From the NCBI RefSeq assembly GCF_947498345.1, contig NZ_CANMJY010000006.1, positions 1 through 64,000 on the forward strand: a stretch of 64,000 bases of DNA, written 5' to 3'. The notes under the pieces were generated by a model, which was given only the letters and a program-made list of their open reading frames with translations, had not been told where the DNA came from and searched no databases. The position numbers were made by a program, and so were the translations under genes. Of the stretch, positions 54,986 through 64,000 are shown piece by piece (position 1 is the stretch's first letter; each line of letters begins with the position of its first letter). This stretch comes from an uncultured Winogradskyella sp. (GTDB lineage Bacteria; Bacteroidota; Bacteroidia; Flavobacteriales; Flavobacteriaceae).

Positions 54986-56317
54986 TTATAAATTACGTAC
55001 AGCATTTTTAAATTGACGCCCTCTATCTTCATAATTTTCGAATAAGTCGAAACTTGCGCAAGCAGGAGACAGTAACACATTATCACCAGCATCTGCTACT
55101 TTATATGCAATTTTCACTGCTTCACTCATATACTGTGTCTCTACAATAACATCTACCATATTACCAAAAGCTTCAAATAGTTTTTCGTTATTAACACCCA
55201 GGCAGATAATGGCTTTTACTTTCTCATTTATAAAAGGGAACAATTCTTTATAATCATTTCCTTTATCTACTCCACCAACTATCCAAACTGTAGGTGCGTC
55301 CATACTTTCTAAAGCAAAATAGGTTGCATTTACATTAGTTGCTTTAGAGTCATTTATATACTGAACCTTATTGATTTTTAATACATGCTCTAACCGATGT
55401 TCTACACCTTGAAAATTCTCTAAACTTTCTCGTATAGTCTGTTTTCTAATTTTAAGCAAATGTGCCACAGTAGAGGCAGCCATTGCATTCTTAATGTTAT
55501 GTTTACCTTCTAATGTTATGTTTTCTGTTGGCATAATGATTTGATTGTTATCTATTGTTATTATTATCTTATTATTTTCTATATAGGCCCCTTCTTCAAT
55601 AACTTTAGTTAATGAAAAAGGCAATTTTTTAGATTGAATCTGATGGTTTTGAAGCCATTCTAAAATCACTTCATCATCAGCGTCATATATGAAATAATCA
55701 TCTTCGTTTTGATTTTCTACAATTCTAAATTTTGAAGCGATATAATTTTCAAACTTGTAATCATAGCGATCTAAATGATCTGGTGTGATATTAGTTAAAA
55801 TGGCAACTTTTGGCTTAAAAGCCATAATGTCATCTAACTGAAAACTACTTACTTCTAAAACATAGTTGTTATGATTTTTATCAAGAATTTGCTTTGCAAA
55901 ACTGTCTCCTATATTTCCGGCTAAACCAACATCTAACTCTTGCTTAAGCAAATGATGAGTTAATGTCGCAGTTGTTGTTTTACCATTGCTTCCCGTTATA
56001 GCAACTAATGTTGCATCTGTATAACTCGAAGCGAATTCAATCTCTGAAACCACTTTAATTTTAGTCTCTCTAATCTGTTTCACTAAAGCCACTTTATCTG
56101 GTATACCAGGGCTTTTCATGATGATATCTGCATTTAGAATTTTTGATTCTGTATGCTGTTCATCTTCAAATTCAATCTCATTATTTAAAAGAACGTTTTT
56201 ATACTTTTCCTTAATCCTTCCTTTATCAGATACAAATACTTCGTAGCCTTTTTTCTTTCCTAAAAGTGCAGTTCCTACTCCACTTTCACCTCCGCCAAGT
56301 ATTACCAGCCTTTTCAT
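54986..56317 (-). CDS. murD: UDP-N-acetylmuramoylalanine--D-glutamate ligase
   Basis: A 443-residue Mur ligase adding D-Glu to UDP-MurNAc-L-Ala. The N-terminal Rossmann part has LGGGESGVGTALLG, the ATP loop is GSNGKTT (109-115), and the C-terminal domain has HRLEHV, NDSKATN and SPACASFD, typical of MurD. Its start codon overlaps the mraY stop by one base. Confidence 0.97.
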   Translation of the reverse strand: MKRLVILGGGESGVGTALLGKKKGYEVFVSDKGRIKEKYKNVLLNNEIEFEDEQHTESKILNADIIMKSPGIPDKVALVKQIRETKIKVVSEIEFASSYTDATLVAITGSNGKTTTATLTHHLLKQELDVGLAGNIGDSFAKQILDKNHNNYVLEVSSFQLDDIMAFKPKVAILTNITPDHLDRYDYKFENYIASKFRIVENQNEDDYFIYDADDEVILEWLQNHQIQSKKLPFSLTKVIEEGAYIENNKIIITIDNNQIIMPTENITLEGKHNIKNAMAASTVAHLLKIRKQTIRESLENFQGVEHRLEHVLKINKVQYINDSKATNVNATYFALESMDAPTVWIVGGVDKGNDYKELFPFINEKVKAIICLGVNNEKLFEAFGNMVDVIVETQYMSEAVKIAYKVADAGDNVLLSPACASFDLFENYEDRGRQFKNAVRNL

Positions 56318-57558
56318 TATCTAATCTTCAGTGTCACAATAGAAATAATAGCGAGTAAGATGCCAACAATCCAAAATCGTGTTACAATTTTACTTTCGTG
56401 ATATCCTGATTTCTGATAATGATGATGCAAAGGCGACATCTTAAAAATCCGTCTACCCTCACCATATTTCTTCCTCGTATATTTGAAATAACTTACTTGC
56501 ATCATAACCGATAAATTTTCTGCAAGGAAAATTCCACATAGAATTGGTATTAACCACTCTTTTCTAACAGCAATAGCAATTACTGCTATAATTCCTCCAA
56601 TTGTTAAGCTCCCAGTATCTCCCATGAAAACTTGCGCCGGATAAGCGTTATACCATAAAAATCCCACCAATGCACCTACAAAGGCTGCTATATAAATCGT
56701 AATCTCCTCTACTTGAGGGATGTACATTATATTTAGGTATTTTGAAAAAATTATATTACCCGAAACCCAGGCAAAAATTCCTAGAGTTAATACTACAATT
56801 GCTGAAGTGCCTGCTGCTAGACCATCAATACCATCGGTAAGGTTTGCTCCATTAGAAACAGCAGTAACAATGATTATGGTTATTAATACGAAAATAATCC
56901 AAGCATACCTTTCTAAATCAGGGCTAATCCATGTAATCAGATCTGAATAATCAAACTCATTATTCTTTAAAAACGGTATTGTTGTTTTGGTAGATTTTTC
57001 TGCAGCATCAAACAACTGAGCTTCTGTTAAATTTGGATTTTCAGCAAGCAATACGCGTTGTTCCTGAAGTGGTAATTCCTCCTTTATAGTAACATCTTCA
57101 TGGAAATAAAGTGTTAGCCCAACTATAAGCCCCAAGCCTACTTGACCTAGTACTTTAAACCGACCTTTTAAACCTTCTTTATCATTTTTAAATTTCTTAA
57201 TATAATCATCAATAAAACCAATTGTACCCATCCAAAGTGTCGTAACGATGAGGAGAATGATGTAAATGTTTTCGAGTTTTGCTAATAACAATACAGGAAT
57301 TAATGTCGCCAAAATGATTATAATTCCTCCCATTGTTGGCGTACCAGCTTTTTCAACCTGACCTTCCAAGCCTAAATCCCTTATGGTTTCGCCAACTTGC
57401 TGCTTTTGCAAAAAACGAATAATACGCTTCCCAAAAATGGTAGAGATTAACAATGACAAAATAATAGCAACCGCAGCCCTAAAAGTTAAGAACCCAAAGA
57501 GTGATGCTCCAGGAAACTGAAATTGTTGTTCTAAATATTCAAATAAATAATACAGCAT
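56317..57558 (-). CDS. mraY: Phospho-MurNAc-pentapeptide transferase
   Basis: A 413-residue membrane enzyme that makes lipid I from UDP-MurNAc-pentapeptide and undecaprenyl phosphate. Catalytic Asp117-Asp118 lie in FIDDYIKK, the [13 protein letters not shown] motif and [11 protein letters not shown] are present. A hydrophilic insertion of roughly 40 residues (about 155-195), absent from the ~360-residue proteobacterial enzyme, lies in a loop after the fourth or fifth helix; I believe this is common in Bacteroidota. Confidence 0.97.
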   Translation of the reverse strand: MLYYLFEYLEQQFQFPGASLFGFLTFRAAVAIILSLLISTIFGKRIIRFLQKQQVGETIRDLGLEGQVEKAGTPTMGGIIIILATLIPVLLLAKLENIYIILLIVTTLWMGTIGFIDDYIKKFKNDKEGLKGRFKVLGQVGLGLIVGLTLYFHEDVTIKEELPLQEQRVLLAENPNLTEAQLFDAAEKSTKTTIPFLKNNEFDYSDLITWISPDLERYAWIIFVLITIIIVTAVSNGANLTDGIDGLAAGTSAIVVLTLGIFAWVSGNIIFSKYLNIMYIPQVEEITIYIAAFVGALVGFLWYNAYPAQVFMGDTGSLTIGGIIAVIAIAVRKEWLIPILCGIFLAENLSVMMQVSYFKYTRKKYGEGRRIFKMSPLHHHYQKSGYHESKIVTRFWIVGILLAIISIVTLKIR

Positions 57559-59022
57559 CTATTTTTGTAATTGTTTTAAAAGTTCTTGTACGGTTTTATA
57601 ATCATCAAAATCAAAGCGTTTTCCTTTAATTTCCTGATACGTTTCGTGCCCCTTTCCTGCAATAAGAATAATATCTTTTGCATCAGCCATTTGACAAGCC
57701 GTTTTAATGGCTTGCTTTCTGTCAGTAATCGATAAAGTTTTTTTGAAATTTTGAGGTTCTACACCTTTTTCCATATCTTCAATAATGGCTTCAGGCACTT
57801 CACTTCGAGGATTATCACTTGTAAAAATGACCTTGGTACTCAAAGCAGATGCGATATGCGCCATTTTTGGACGTTTGGTTTTATCTCTATCTCCACCACA
57901 ACCAACAACTGTAATTAGTGCTTCATTTTTGGTTCGAATACTATTAATTGTTTCTAAAACATTCTTTAGGGCATCTGGTGTGTGTGCATAGTCAACAATA
58001 GCTGTTATTTTCTCATCCGAAATGAAATACTGAAAACGTCCAGAAACATTATCAAGCTCACTAATTAATCTCAAAATTTCATTTTTTTCTAAGCCTAATA
58101 ATTCCGCTGTTCCATAGATGGCTAGAATATTATAAGCATTAAAACTTCCTATTAAGCGTGTCCACAATTCACTGTCATTAACTTTTAACAATAAACCGCT
58201 AAACTCATTCTCCAAGATTTGTGCCCTGTAATCTGCGTAGTTCTTTAAAGCATAGGTGTACTTTTTAGCCACCATATTTTGAAGCATTACCAAACCATTC
58301 TTATCATCCATATTAGATAAAGCAAAGGCATCCTTAGGCAGACCATCAAAAAAAGTTTTTTTTACATCTCTATACTCCGCAAAAGTGTCGTGGTAATCTA
58401 GATGATCATGCGAAAGGTTAGTAAAAATCCCTCCTGTAAACTTCAGCCCTTCAGTTCTACTTTGATGTATTCCATGAGAACTCGCCTCCATAAAACAGAA
58501 CTCTACACCTTCCTCGTTCATCAACTTCAGGTACTTATTAATAGCTAAAGAATCTGGTGTTGTATGTGTTGCTTTATATGTAGCATTATCCACCATAATC
58601 TTCACAGTAGATAACAAACCAACCTTATAACCCGCTTTTTTAAATAACTGATATAACAGACTCGTAACAGTTGTTTTGCCATTAGTTCCTGTAACACCCA
58701 CAAGTTTTAAGTTTTCTGATGGATGCTCATAGAAATTAGCTGCCATGTAAGCTAAAGCCTGATTTGAATTAGCTACCTCTATGTAAGTGATACCATCTTT
58801 AAGAGTTTCTGGGAGCACTTCGCAAACAATTGCCAATGCACCAGATTTTATAACATCGTCAATGTACTTATGCCCATCAGTTACTGTCCCTGTAATTGCT
58901 ACAAAAACATCATCTGTTTTTATTTGACGCGAATCGAATTCTATTTTATTAACAGCAATACTTGTACTACCAACCACAGCATTAATAGTAACCTTATACA
59001 ATATATCTTTGAGTATCATCAT
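57559..59022 (-). CDS. murE: UDP-MurNAc-L-Ala-D-Glu--meso-diaminopimelate ligase
   Basis: A 487-residue Mur ligase adding the third amino acid of the stem peptide. The ATP loop is GTNGKTT (112-118). The DNPR motif (in TSDNPRSEVP), diagnostic of meso-diaminopimelate selection, indicates mDAP-type peptidoglycan. Its start overlaps the stop of the penicillin-binding protein gene by four bases and it ends immediately before the mraY start. Confidence 0.96.
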   Translation of the reverse strand: MMILKDILYKVTINAVVGSTSIAVNKIEFDSRQIKTDDVFVAITGTVTDGHKYIDDVIKSGALAIVCEVLPETLKDGITYIEVANSNQALAYMAANFYEHPSENLKLVGVTGTNGKTTVTSLLYQLFKKAGYKVGLLSTVKIMVDNATYKATHTTPDSLAINKYLKLMNEEGVEFCFMEASSHGIHQSRTEGLKFTGGIFTNLSHDHLDYHDTFAEYRDVKKTFFDGLPKDAFALSNMDDKNGLVMLQNMVAKKYTYALKNYADYRAQILENEFSGLLLKVNDSELWTRLIGSFNAYNILAIYGTAELLGLEKNEILRLISELDNVSGRFQYFISDEKITAIVDYAHTPDALKNVLETINSIRTKNEALITVVGCGGDRDKTKRPKMAHIASALSTKVIFTSDNPRSEVPEAIIEDMEKGVEPQNFKKTLSITDRKQAIKTACQMADAKDIILIAGKGHETYQEIKGKRFDFDDYKTVQELLKQLQK

Positions 59023-61034
59023 GATGCTTCCAAGATTATTGTTTGGTTAGGTTTTAACTTCTTATGTCTCTCTACAGATTGCTTTTTTATTGTACCACTA
59101 CCATTTAATTTAACTTTGACTTTGACCTGAAGGTTTTCCAGTAAAGCAATAGCATCCATAGCAGGCATACCAACCACGCCTGGCATTAATTGTTTATACT
59201 TACGTGCATTTTCGTAATAGTTTTCAAAATCCTGATTTACTATACCATTATTAAACTCTAAAGTTTTAAGCTCTTCAATAATTGGTGTATCTGTATAGAT
59301 TTTTTGAGCAATACGTTTAAAAACCGGACCTGTTACATCAGCCCCATAGTACCCAACCTTGGTGCTTGGCTTGTGAATAATTACTATACAAGAATATTTA
59401 GGATTATCTGCTGGAAAATAACCTGCAAATGAAGAAATGTACTTTTTATCTTTTCTCCATTCTTCATAATTGGCATAATCTGTACGTGCAGTACCCGTTT
59501 TCCCTGCCATAGAGAAGGTTTCAGAATACATACGTTTTCCAGTACCACGAATTACAATGTTCTTAAGAATGTCTCTAATTTCAGATAAGGTTTTGTCAGA
59601 ACAAATTTTATCTACTAAAACTTCCTTTTCAAAAACCTCAATTTCCTTATCAAAAGATTTCACAGACTTGATAAAACGTGGTTTTATCATTTCACCGTTG
59701 TTAGCTATAGCATTATAGAATGCTAGAGTTTGTAGAGGAGTAATAGTTAAGTTATAACCATAAGCCATAGATGGCAACGCGTTTTTACTCCAGTTAGATT
59801 TACCAGGTTCAGGAATGTTTGGAATGCCCTCACCTAAAATTGGAATATCTAATGAATCGTTGAGCTTCCAAGTCTTAATATGGTTAATAAACTTGTTTGG
59901 ATTTTTGGAATAATGATCATCTATGATTGTTGCTAAGCCGATATTTGATGAAACTTCTAATGTACGTGCAGCAGATATTTTCCCATAACCTCCATGATGC
60001 GAATCACTTATAGTGCGCCCATAAAAATATTTTTTTCCATTTTTAGTATCTATAACAGTAGATGTATCAATAACCTTATCTTCTAAGGCCGCCATCATTG
60101 CCATTACTTTAAAAGTTGAACCTGGCTCATGAGATTCATAAACTGCATAATTACGTTTTTCGTAATAGGTTCCTTTTGATGTTTTGGCGAGGTTAGCAAT
60201 GGCTTTAATCTCACCTGTTTTCACATCCATAACCACAACACAACCATGTTCTGCTTCATATTTCTCTAATTGACCCAATAACGAATGATGCGCTATATCT
60301 TGAATATTAACATCTATAGTTGTATAAACATCAAAACCATCTTGAGGCTCTACTTGGTCATAATCCGCAATAGGTTTCCACTGTCCATTGCCTATTTTTT
60401 GTTTTAAACGTTTACCCTTTACTCCTCTTAAATATTTTTCACCAAAGGCACCATCAATACCAGCTCTTGTAACATTGCTATCCTTGTCGAATCGCTCATA
60501 ACCTATTGATCTAGCTGCTATTTCACCCATAGGATGCTCTCTCCTGGTCGTTTGCTCTACAATTAGACCTCCCTTTATAGCTCCAAGATTTAACAATGGG
60601 AAATTTCGCATTCTGATATAATCTGAATAGCTAATATTTCTAGCTAAAAGGAAATATCTGTTTTTATTATTACGTGCTTTTCGAATTACATTTTTGTAGT
60701 ACGAAGCTGATTTGCCTTTATAAACCGAAAGTGAATCTGCCAACACACTAATATGTTCATTAAACACAGCGTCTTTTGCCTGGATTGCGTCTATTCTTAT
60801 ATCGTATTTTGGAATTGAAGTAGCCAACAAACTCCCATCTGCAGAATACACATTACCACGATTGGGCTCTATATCAAAATCCTGAACTGTACGCTTTTCA
60901 GCAAGTGCTCTATACGCATCACCTTGAATAAACTGAATACTACACAATTTAAAAACCACAGCCAATGCAAAGACAAACATGCAGCCTGCTACAAAGTACA
61001 ATCTGTTTAATATGTTGGTTTCTGTTGTTGCCAA
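59019..61034 (-). CDS. ftsI: Division-specific penicillin-binding protein (FtsI/PBP3-like) with PASTA domain
   Basis: A 671-residue class B penicillin-binding protein: cytoplasmic N-terminus, one membrane helix (about 11-32), a dimerisation domain, and a transpeptidase domain with Ser306-x-x-Lys309 (STFK), Ser362-Ser-Asn364 and Lys512-Thr-Gly514. The C-terminus (about 605-671; MPGVVGMPAMDAIALLENL) is a PASTA domain, more usual in Gram-positive PBP2x or Spo-type proteins but frequent in Bacteroidota FtsI. It cross-links septal peptidoglycan. It follows ftsL by three bases. Confidence 0.95.
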   Translation of the reverse strand: MATTETNILNRLYFVAGCMFVFALAVVFKLCSIQFIQGDAYRALAEKRTVQDFDIEPNRGNVYSADGSLLATSIPKYDIRIDAIQAKDAVFNEHISVLADSLSVYKGKSASYYKNVIRKARNNKNRYFLLARNISYSDYIRMRNFPLLNLGAIKGGLIVEQTTRREHPMGEIAARSIGYERFDKDSNVTRAGIDGAFGEKYLRGVKGKRLKQKIGNGQWKPIADYDQVEPQDGFDVYTTIDVNIQDIAHHSLLGQLEKYEAEHGCVVVMDVKTGEIKAIANLAKTSKGTYYEKRNYAVYESHEPGSTFKVMAMMAALEDKVIDTSTVIDTKNGKKYFYGRTISDSHHGGYGKISAARTLEVSSNIGLATIIDDHYSKNPNKFINHIKTWKLNDSLDIPILGEGIPNIPEPGKSNWSKNALPSMAYGYNLTITPLQTLAFYNAIANNGEMIKPRFIKSVKSFDKEIEVFEKEVLVDKICSDKTLSEIRDILKNIVIRGTGKRMYSETFSMAGKTGTARTDYANYEEWRKDKKYISSFAGYFPADNPKYSCIVIIHKPSTKVGYYGADVTGPVFKRIAQKIYTDTPIIEELKTLEFNNGIVNQDFENYYENARKYKQLMPGVVGMPAMDAIALLENLQVKVKVKLNGSGTIKKQSVERHKKLKPNQTIILEAS

Positions 61035-61037
61035 AGC

Positions 61038-61361
61038 TTACTTTTGAACTGATGATTTAACTCTAATTTTTGTTGGTGGAATTTCAGAAATCTGAATTCC
61101 TTTTTCTGCTACTTTATTTATAATGGATGACTCCATTTTTAACCGCATTAATTTTGATCGACCATCCACAAAAGCAGACCTCAATTCTTTTACCTCATTA
61201 GTAAGTTTTGCAATCTCATGAACTTTTTTATCTGCACTATGAGAGCTCGCTATCATTATAATTGCCAGGAATGAAATAAAAATGATGATGCGCCAATTTT
61301 TAAACGAATCATCACTGATTAGAAATTTTCCACGTAATATGCTGTAGATACTTTTCTTCAT
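61038..61361 (-). CDS. ftsL: FtsL-like division protein
   Basis: A 107-residue bitopic protein: basic cytoplasmic N-terminus, one membrane helix (about 26-42), then a coiled-coil-like periplasmic stretch (ADKKVHEIAKLTNEVKELRS). Size, layout and position between rsmH and the penicillin-binding protein gene fit FtsL, here of the Bacteroidota FtsL-like type. It forms a complex with FtsQ and other divisome proteins. Its start overlaps the rsmH stop by four bases. Confidence 0.88.
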   Translation of the reverse strand: MKKSIYSILRGKFLISDDSFKNWRIIIFISFLAIIMIASSHSADKKVHEIAKLTNEVKELRSAFVDGRSKLMRLKMESSIINKVAEKGIQISEIPPTKIRVKSSVQK

Positions 61362-62254
61362 ATTTTTTCAGCAATTCGAAGTTTTGCACTTCTTGCTCTA
61401 TTATTCACTTTTATTTCGTCTTGAGACGGAACAATGAGACCCCCAACTTTTTTTAGTGGGACTTCAAAATTTCCAAAGACATCACGCTCTGGCTCCCCTT
61501 CAAACAATCCGTTTCTTATAAATCGTTTCACTAACCTATCTTCTAAAGAATGGTATGAGATAAAGCTTAATCTCCCTCCAACTTTTAAAATTTCTGGCAT
61601 CTGCATTAACAATTCTTTTAATACTTGAATCTCTTGATTCACTTCTATTCTAATCGCCTGATAGATTTGCGCTAATACTTTATTCTCCCTTCTATGATTT
61701 AAAAATTGTTTTAAAATCACTTTTAGCTGTTCGCTAGTTTCAATAGGCGCTGTTTTTCGTTCTGAAACTATAACTCTCGCCATAGCTGGTGCCTGTCTTA
61801 ACTCTCCATATTGAAAGAAAACTTCCCGAAGCTGCTCTTCATCATATTCATTTATCACCTCAAAAGCAGACAACTTGTTATCTTGATTCATTCTCATATC
61901 GAGCTTTGCCTCAAAACGCGTTGAAAAACCACGTTCAGCAACATCAAACTGATGTGACGACACACCGAAATCAGCTAATACCCCATCAACTTCCCTAACC
62001 CCATAAAACCTTAAGAACCTTTTTATATATCTAAAGTTCTCATTAATGAGAACAAATCGATCATCTTCAATAGTATTTGCCAAAGCATCTTTATCCTGAT
62101 CGAACGCATATAATTTTCCGCTGGATCCAAGACGAGATAAAATTTCCCTACTATGACCCCCTCCTCCAAAAGTGACATCTACATAAACACCATCTGGTTT
62201 TACATCTAAACCATCAACAGTTTCCTTAAGTAATACAGCGTTATGATATTCCAT
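61358..62254 (-). CDS. rsmH: 16S rRNA (cytosine(1402)-N4)-methyltransferase
   Basis: A 298-residue SAM-dependent methyltransferase modifying C1402 in the ribosomal P site. It has the opening EYHNAVLLKETVDGL, the SAM loop VDVTFGGGGHSREIL, and FADFGVSSHQFD-like and SYHSLEDRLVKRF motifs. The open frame offers three start Mets in a row (62263, 62257, 62254); all overlap the mraZ end. The last gives the family-typical MEYHN start and is used here. Confidence 0.96.
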   Translation of the reverse strand: MEYHNAVLLKETVDGLDVKPDGVYVDVTFGGGGHSREILSRLGSSGKLYAFDQDKDALANTIEDDRFVLINENFRYIKRFLRFYGVREVDGVLADFGVSSHQFDVAERGFSTRFEAKLDMRMNQDNKLSAFEVINEYDEEQLREVFFQYGELRQAPAMARVIVSERKTAPIETSEQLKVILKQFLNHRRENKVLAQIYQAIRIEVNQEIQVLKELLMQMPEILKVGGRLSFISYHSLEDRLVKRFIRNGLFEGEPERDVFGNFEVPLKKVGGLIVPSQDEIKVNNRARSAKLRIAEKI

Positions 62255-62711
62255 CATCACCATCCTCTTGTCCCATTACCTCTTCAGCCAAATCCGCAAA
62301 ATCAGAAGCTGCATCATCAATAGCTTTTTCGTACTTGGTCTTATCCCATATTTCAATAATATTTACAGCAGAAGCCAAAACCACACCTTTCGTAATACCA
62401 GAAAATGCCATCAAATCTTTAGGGATTAACAAACGACCAGCATTATCAACCTCAACTACTTTTACCCCAGCCGTAAAGCGTCTTATAAAATCATTATTCT
62501 TCTTCTTAAAACGATTAAGCTTATTCACTTTAGCCATTAAGATGTTCCATTCTGCCATAGGATAGAGTTCCAAACATGGCTGAAACACAGCACGCTTAAG
62601 CACAAATCCATCTTGTAGAACAGCAGACAACTGTTTCTTTAAAACAGCTGGAATCATCAACCTGCCTTTGGCATCTGCTTTACACTCGTATGTTCCTATA
62701 AACGATTTCAA
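62241..62711 (-). CDS. mraZ: Transcriptional regulator MraZ
   Basis: A 156-residue MraZ, first gene of the division and cell-wall cluster, a DNA-binding ring protein that represses its own operon. Two AbrB-like repeats are seen, IGTYECKADAKGRLMIP near the start and VEVDNAGRLLIPKDL in the second half. The frame is open to a GTG at 62768, but that codon lies within the operator and upstream of the -7 promoter element at 62745-62752, so it cannot be in the transcript. The TTG at 62711 places the conserved IGTYECK five residues from the start, as in other MraZ proteins, and is the best choice. Confidence 0.93.
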   Translation of the reverse strand: MKSFIGTYECKADAKGRLMIPAVLKKQLSAVLQDGFVLKRAVFQPCLELYPMAEWNILMAKVNKLNRFKKKNNDFIRRFTAGVKVVEVDNAGRLLIPKDLMAFSGITKGVVLASAVNIIEIWDKTKYEKAIDDAASDFADLAEEVMGQEDGDDGIS

Positions 62712-62744
62712 GATGTTCTGTTTCTCACTTAAACGATTAAGATT

Positions 62745-62752
62745 CAAATATA
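62745..62752 (-). promoter_or_regulatory. -7 element of the mraZ (dcw) promoter
   Basis: On the minus strand TATATTTG matches TAnnTTTG. Transcription would start near 62738, giving a leader of roughly 27 bases before the TTG start of mraZ. The -33 region lies in the repeats bound by MraZ. Confidence 0.65.
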
Positions 62753-62758
62753 TTGAAA

Positions 62759-62788
62759 ATTTTACCACATTTTACCACATACTCCCAC
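62759..62788 (-). promoter_or_regulatory. MraZ operator: three 10-bp repeats
   Basis: Read on the minus strand: GTGGGAGTAT, GTGGTAAAAT, GTGGTAAAAT, three consecutive repeats with exact 10-bp period. MraZ is known to bind arrays of short GTGG/TGGG-type repeats spaced by one helical turn upstream of its own gene. The array overlaps the -33 region, so binding would block RNA polymerase. Confidence 0.8.
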
Positions 62789-62936
62789 TTTTGTTAATAA
62801 GTTTTATGTAACTATTTTTTTAATTGATAAGCAACCCAATAAAATCAATATATGTAGCCTATCCTTAAAGTGGTAATTATTAACACTTAACTTGTAATAG
62901 TTCTAAATCAAAAAAGTCGAAAAACATTAATTCTAT

Positions 62937-62965
62937 TTGTTTTACAAAGGATTTAGTTATATTTG
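62937..62965 (+). promoter_or_regulatory. Promoter of the alpha/beta hydrolase gene
   Basis: TTG (62937-62939) and TATATTTG (62958-62965) are separated by 18 bases, a good Bacteroidota -33/-7 pair. The start codon lies 28 bases after it. The remaining gap (62789-62936) toward mraZ holds no gene. Confidence 0.65.
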
Positions 62966-62993
62966 TTTTTAACACAAAGCACTAACTTTATAG

Positions 62994-63758
62994 ATGGCAC
63001 ACCTTTTAAAAAAAGAAAAGGATTATAGTTATATTGAAGTAGGAGAAGGCACACCAATTATTGTGCTCCATGGACTGATGGGCGGATTAAGTAATTTTGA
63101 TGCTGTTACTGACTTTTTTAGCTCTAATGGTTATAAAGTGGTTATCCCCGAATTACCTATTTACACCATGTCACTTTTAAAAACTAACGTTAAAAATTTC
63201 GCTAATTACCTTAAAGATTTTATTGAATTTAAAGGTTTTGACGAAGTTATCTTATTAGGTAATTCCTTAGGTGGACATATAGGTTTGTATCACACAAAAT
63301 TATATCCTGATAAAGTAAAGGGATTAGTTATTACTGGAAGCTCAGGACTATACGAAAGTGCCATGGGAGGTGGTTACACAAAGCGTAGTGATTATGAAGT
63401 CATAAAAAAGAAAGCACAAGATGTGTTCTACGACCCTGCTGTAGCCACAAAAGAAATTGTTGATGAAGTATACGAAACCGTAAACGACAGAAATAAACTG
63501 ATAAAAACTTTAGCCATAGCAAAAAGTGCCATTAGACACAATATGGCAAAAGACTTACCTAAGATGCTCACTCCTACCTGCATTATATGGGGAAAGAATG
63601 ATAATGTGACTCCTCCGGAAGTTGCTGAAGAATTTCATGAATTATTACCTGATTCTGATTTGTTTTGGATTGATAAATGTGGGCATGCAGCAATGATGGA
63701 ACATCCTGAAGAGTTTAATAGAATTTTAAACTCCTGGCTTGACAAAAGAGGTTTTTAA
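62994..63758 (+). CDS. Alpha/beta hydrolase
   Basis: A 254-residue soluble hydrolase. It has the oxyanion motif LHGLMGG, nucleophile elbow GNSLGGH (Ser91), Asp203 in WGKNDNVTPP and His231 in CGHAAMMEHPEEF, a complete triad. Its substrate is unknown; the fold covers esterases, C-C hydrolases and haloperoxidase-like enzymes. It is transcribed away from the mraZ promoter and is followed by engB after about 65 bases. Confidence 0.88.
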   Translation: MAHLLKKEKDYSYIEVGEGTPIIVLHGLMGGLSNFDAVTDFFSSNGYKVVIPELPIYTMSLLKTNVKNFANYLKDFIEFKGFDEVILLGNSLGGHIGLYHTKLYPDKVKGLVITGSSGLYESAMGGGYTKRSDYEVIKKKAQDVFYDPAVATKEIVDEVYETVNDRNKLIKTLAIAKSAIRHNMAKDLPKMLTPTCIIWGKNDNVTPPEVAEEFHELLPDSDLFWIDKCGHAAMMEHPEEFNRILNSWLDKRGF

Positions 63759-63823
63759 AATTTCAAAACCCAAACATCTATTAGTTTAATTTAATGAGAT
63801 TTCCACTTTTGTGGAAAATGAAT

Positions 63824-64000
63824 ATGAAAGTAAAATCTGCTGAGTTTGTAATGAGTAATTCTGATGTGGCAAAATGCCCTAAGAATCCTATTCCAGAATA
63901 CGCATTTATTGGTAGAAGTAATGTTGGTAAGTCTTCATTAATCAATATGCTTACTGATAGAAAAAGCTTAGCTAAAACTTCGGGTAGACCAGGAAAAACG
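63824..64000 (+). CDS. engB: Ribosome-biogenesis GTPase EngB (YihA), 5' part only
   Basis: The first 59 codons of a gene cut by the window edge. It begins [12 protein letters not shown] and contains the P-loop [14 protein letters not shown] followed by TSGRPGKT, the G1 and switch I region of EngB, a GTPase needed for large ribosomal subunit assembly. An in-frame ATG two codons earlier (63818) is possible. A small perfect hairpin, TTCCAC-TTTT-GTGGAA (63801-63816), ends a few bases before the start codon and could affect initiation. Confidence 0.93.
   Translation, partial: MKVKSAEFVMSNSDVAKCPKNPIPEYAFIGRSNVGKSSLINMLTDRKSLAKTSGRPGKT

Noticed and set aside
1-64000. CRISPR array, ribosomal RNA, insertion sequence or transposase
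   Set aside because: No regularly spaced repeats, rRNA sequence, terminal inverted repeats or transposase motifs were found on reading through the window.

Overview
The window is AT-rich chromosomal DNA of a Bacteroidota bacterium, almost certainly a marine-type member of the Flavobacteriaceae (genus not determined). The signs are a SusC/SusD pair, a subtilisin-like protease with a type IX secretion C-terminal domain, a Porin_10-like barrel protein, TAnnTTTG-type promoter elements in place of -10/-35 boxes, a LysRS with a C-terminal extension, and a division and cell-wall (dcw) cluster lacking murF and ddl.

Layout. 1-10.2 kb: leftward envelope genes (porin, secreted subtilase, SusC-SusD-lipoprotein nutrient-uptake operon), with a structured-RNA-like element at the left end. 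10.4-23.6 kb: mostly rightward housekeeping and envelope genes (rnhB, a propeller-like lipoprotein, OmpA-like protein, YejK-like nucleoid protein, Kir-type K+ channel, DUF1573 protein, thioredoxin-like protein, lysS). lipB, a lipoprotein and a 52-residue YqaE/Pmp3 protein lie on the other strand.

23.33-36.72 kb: an integrated element of about 13.4 kb sits in the 3' part of lysS. A 15-bp direct repeat (23334-23348 and 36707-36721) marks the recombination cores. The left copy lies inside intact lysS, whose C-terminal extension is now supplied by the element. The right copy is followed by a second, divergent, in-frame lysS 3' end (to 36931), the displaced original. The element carries a tyrosine integrase, a winged-helix protein under an operator-like repeat region, an RteC-like protein, an excisionase-like HTH protein, and a phage/plasmid-type replication protein. 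Its cargo is three genes: an Mrr-like nuclease-NACHT STAND protein (1406 aa), a small exported protein, and a 1153-aa protein with a twin-arginine-like N-terminus, coiled coils and a C-terminal membrane anchor. A 122-nt nested inverted-repeat hairpin lies between the first two cargo genes. The cargo looks like an undescribed, probably defensive, module; that function is inference.

37.0-46.5 kb: chromosomal genes resume (zinc-ribbon/SUKH-like membrane protein, SO2930-type di-heme cytochrome, DUF5117/5118 zinc metalloprotease, two paralogous alpha/beta hydrolases, UDP-glucuronate decarboxylase, MtfA-like peptidase, tRNA-Arg(UCG)). 46.5-62.7 kb: the leftward dcw cluster mraZ-rsmH-ftsL-pbp-murE-mraY-murD-ftsW-murG-murC-ftsQ-ftsA-ftsZ, followed by a YqeY-like gene; mraZ is preceded by a three-repeat operator typical of MraZ autoregulation. 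62.9-64.0 kb: a rightward alpha/beta hydrolase and the 5' part of the GTPase gene engB, cut by the window edge.
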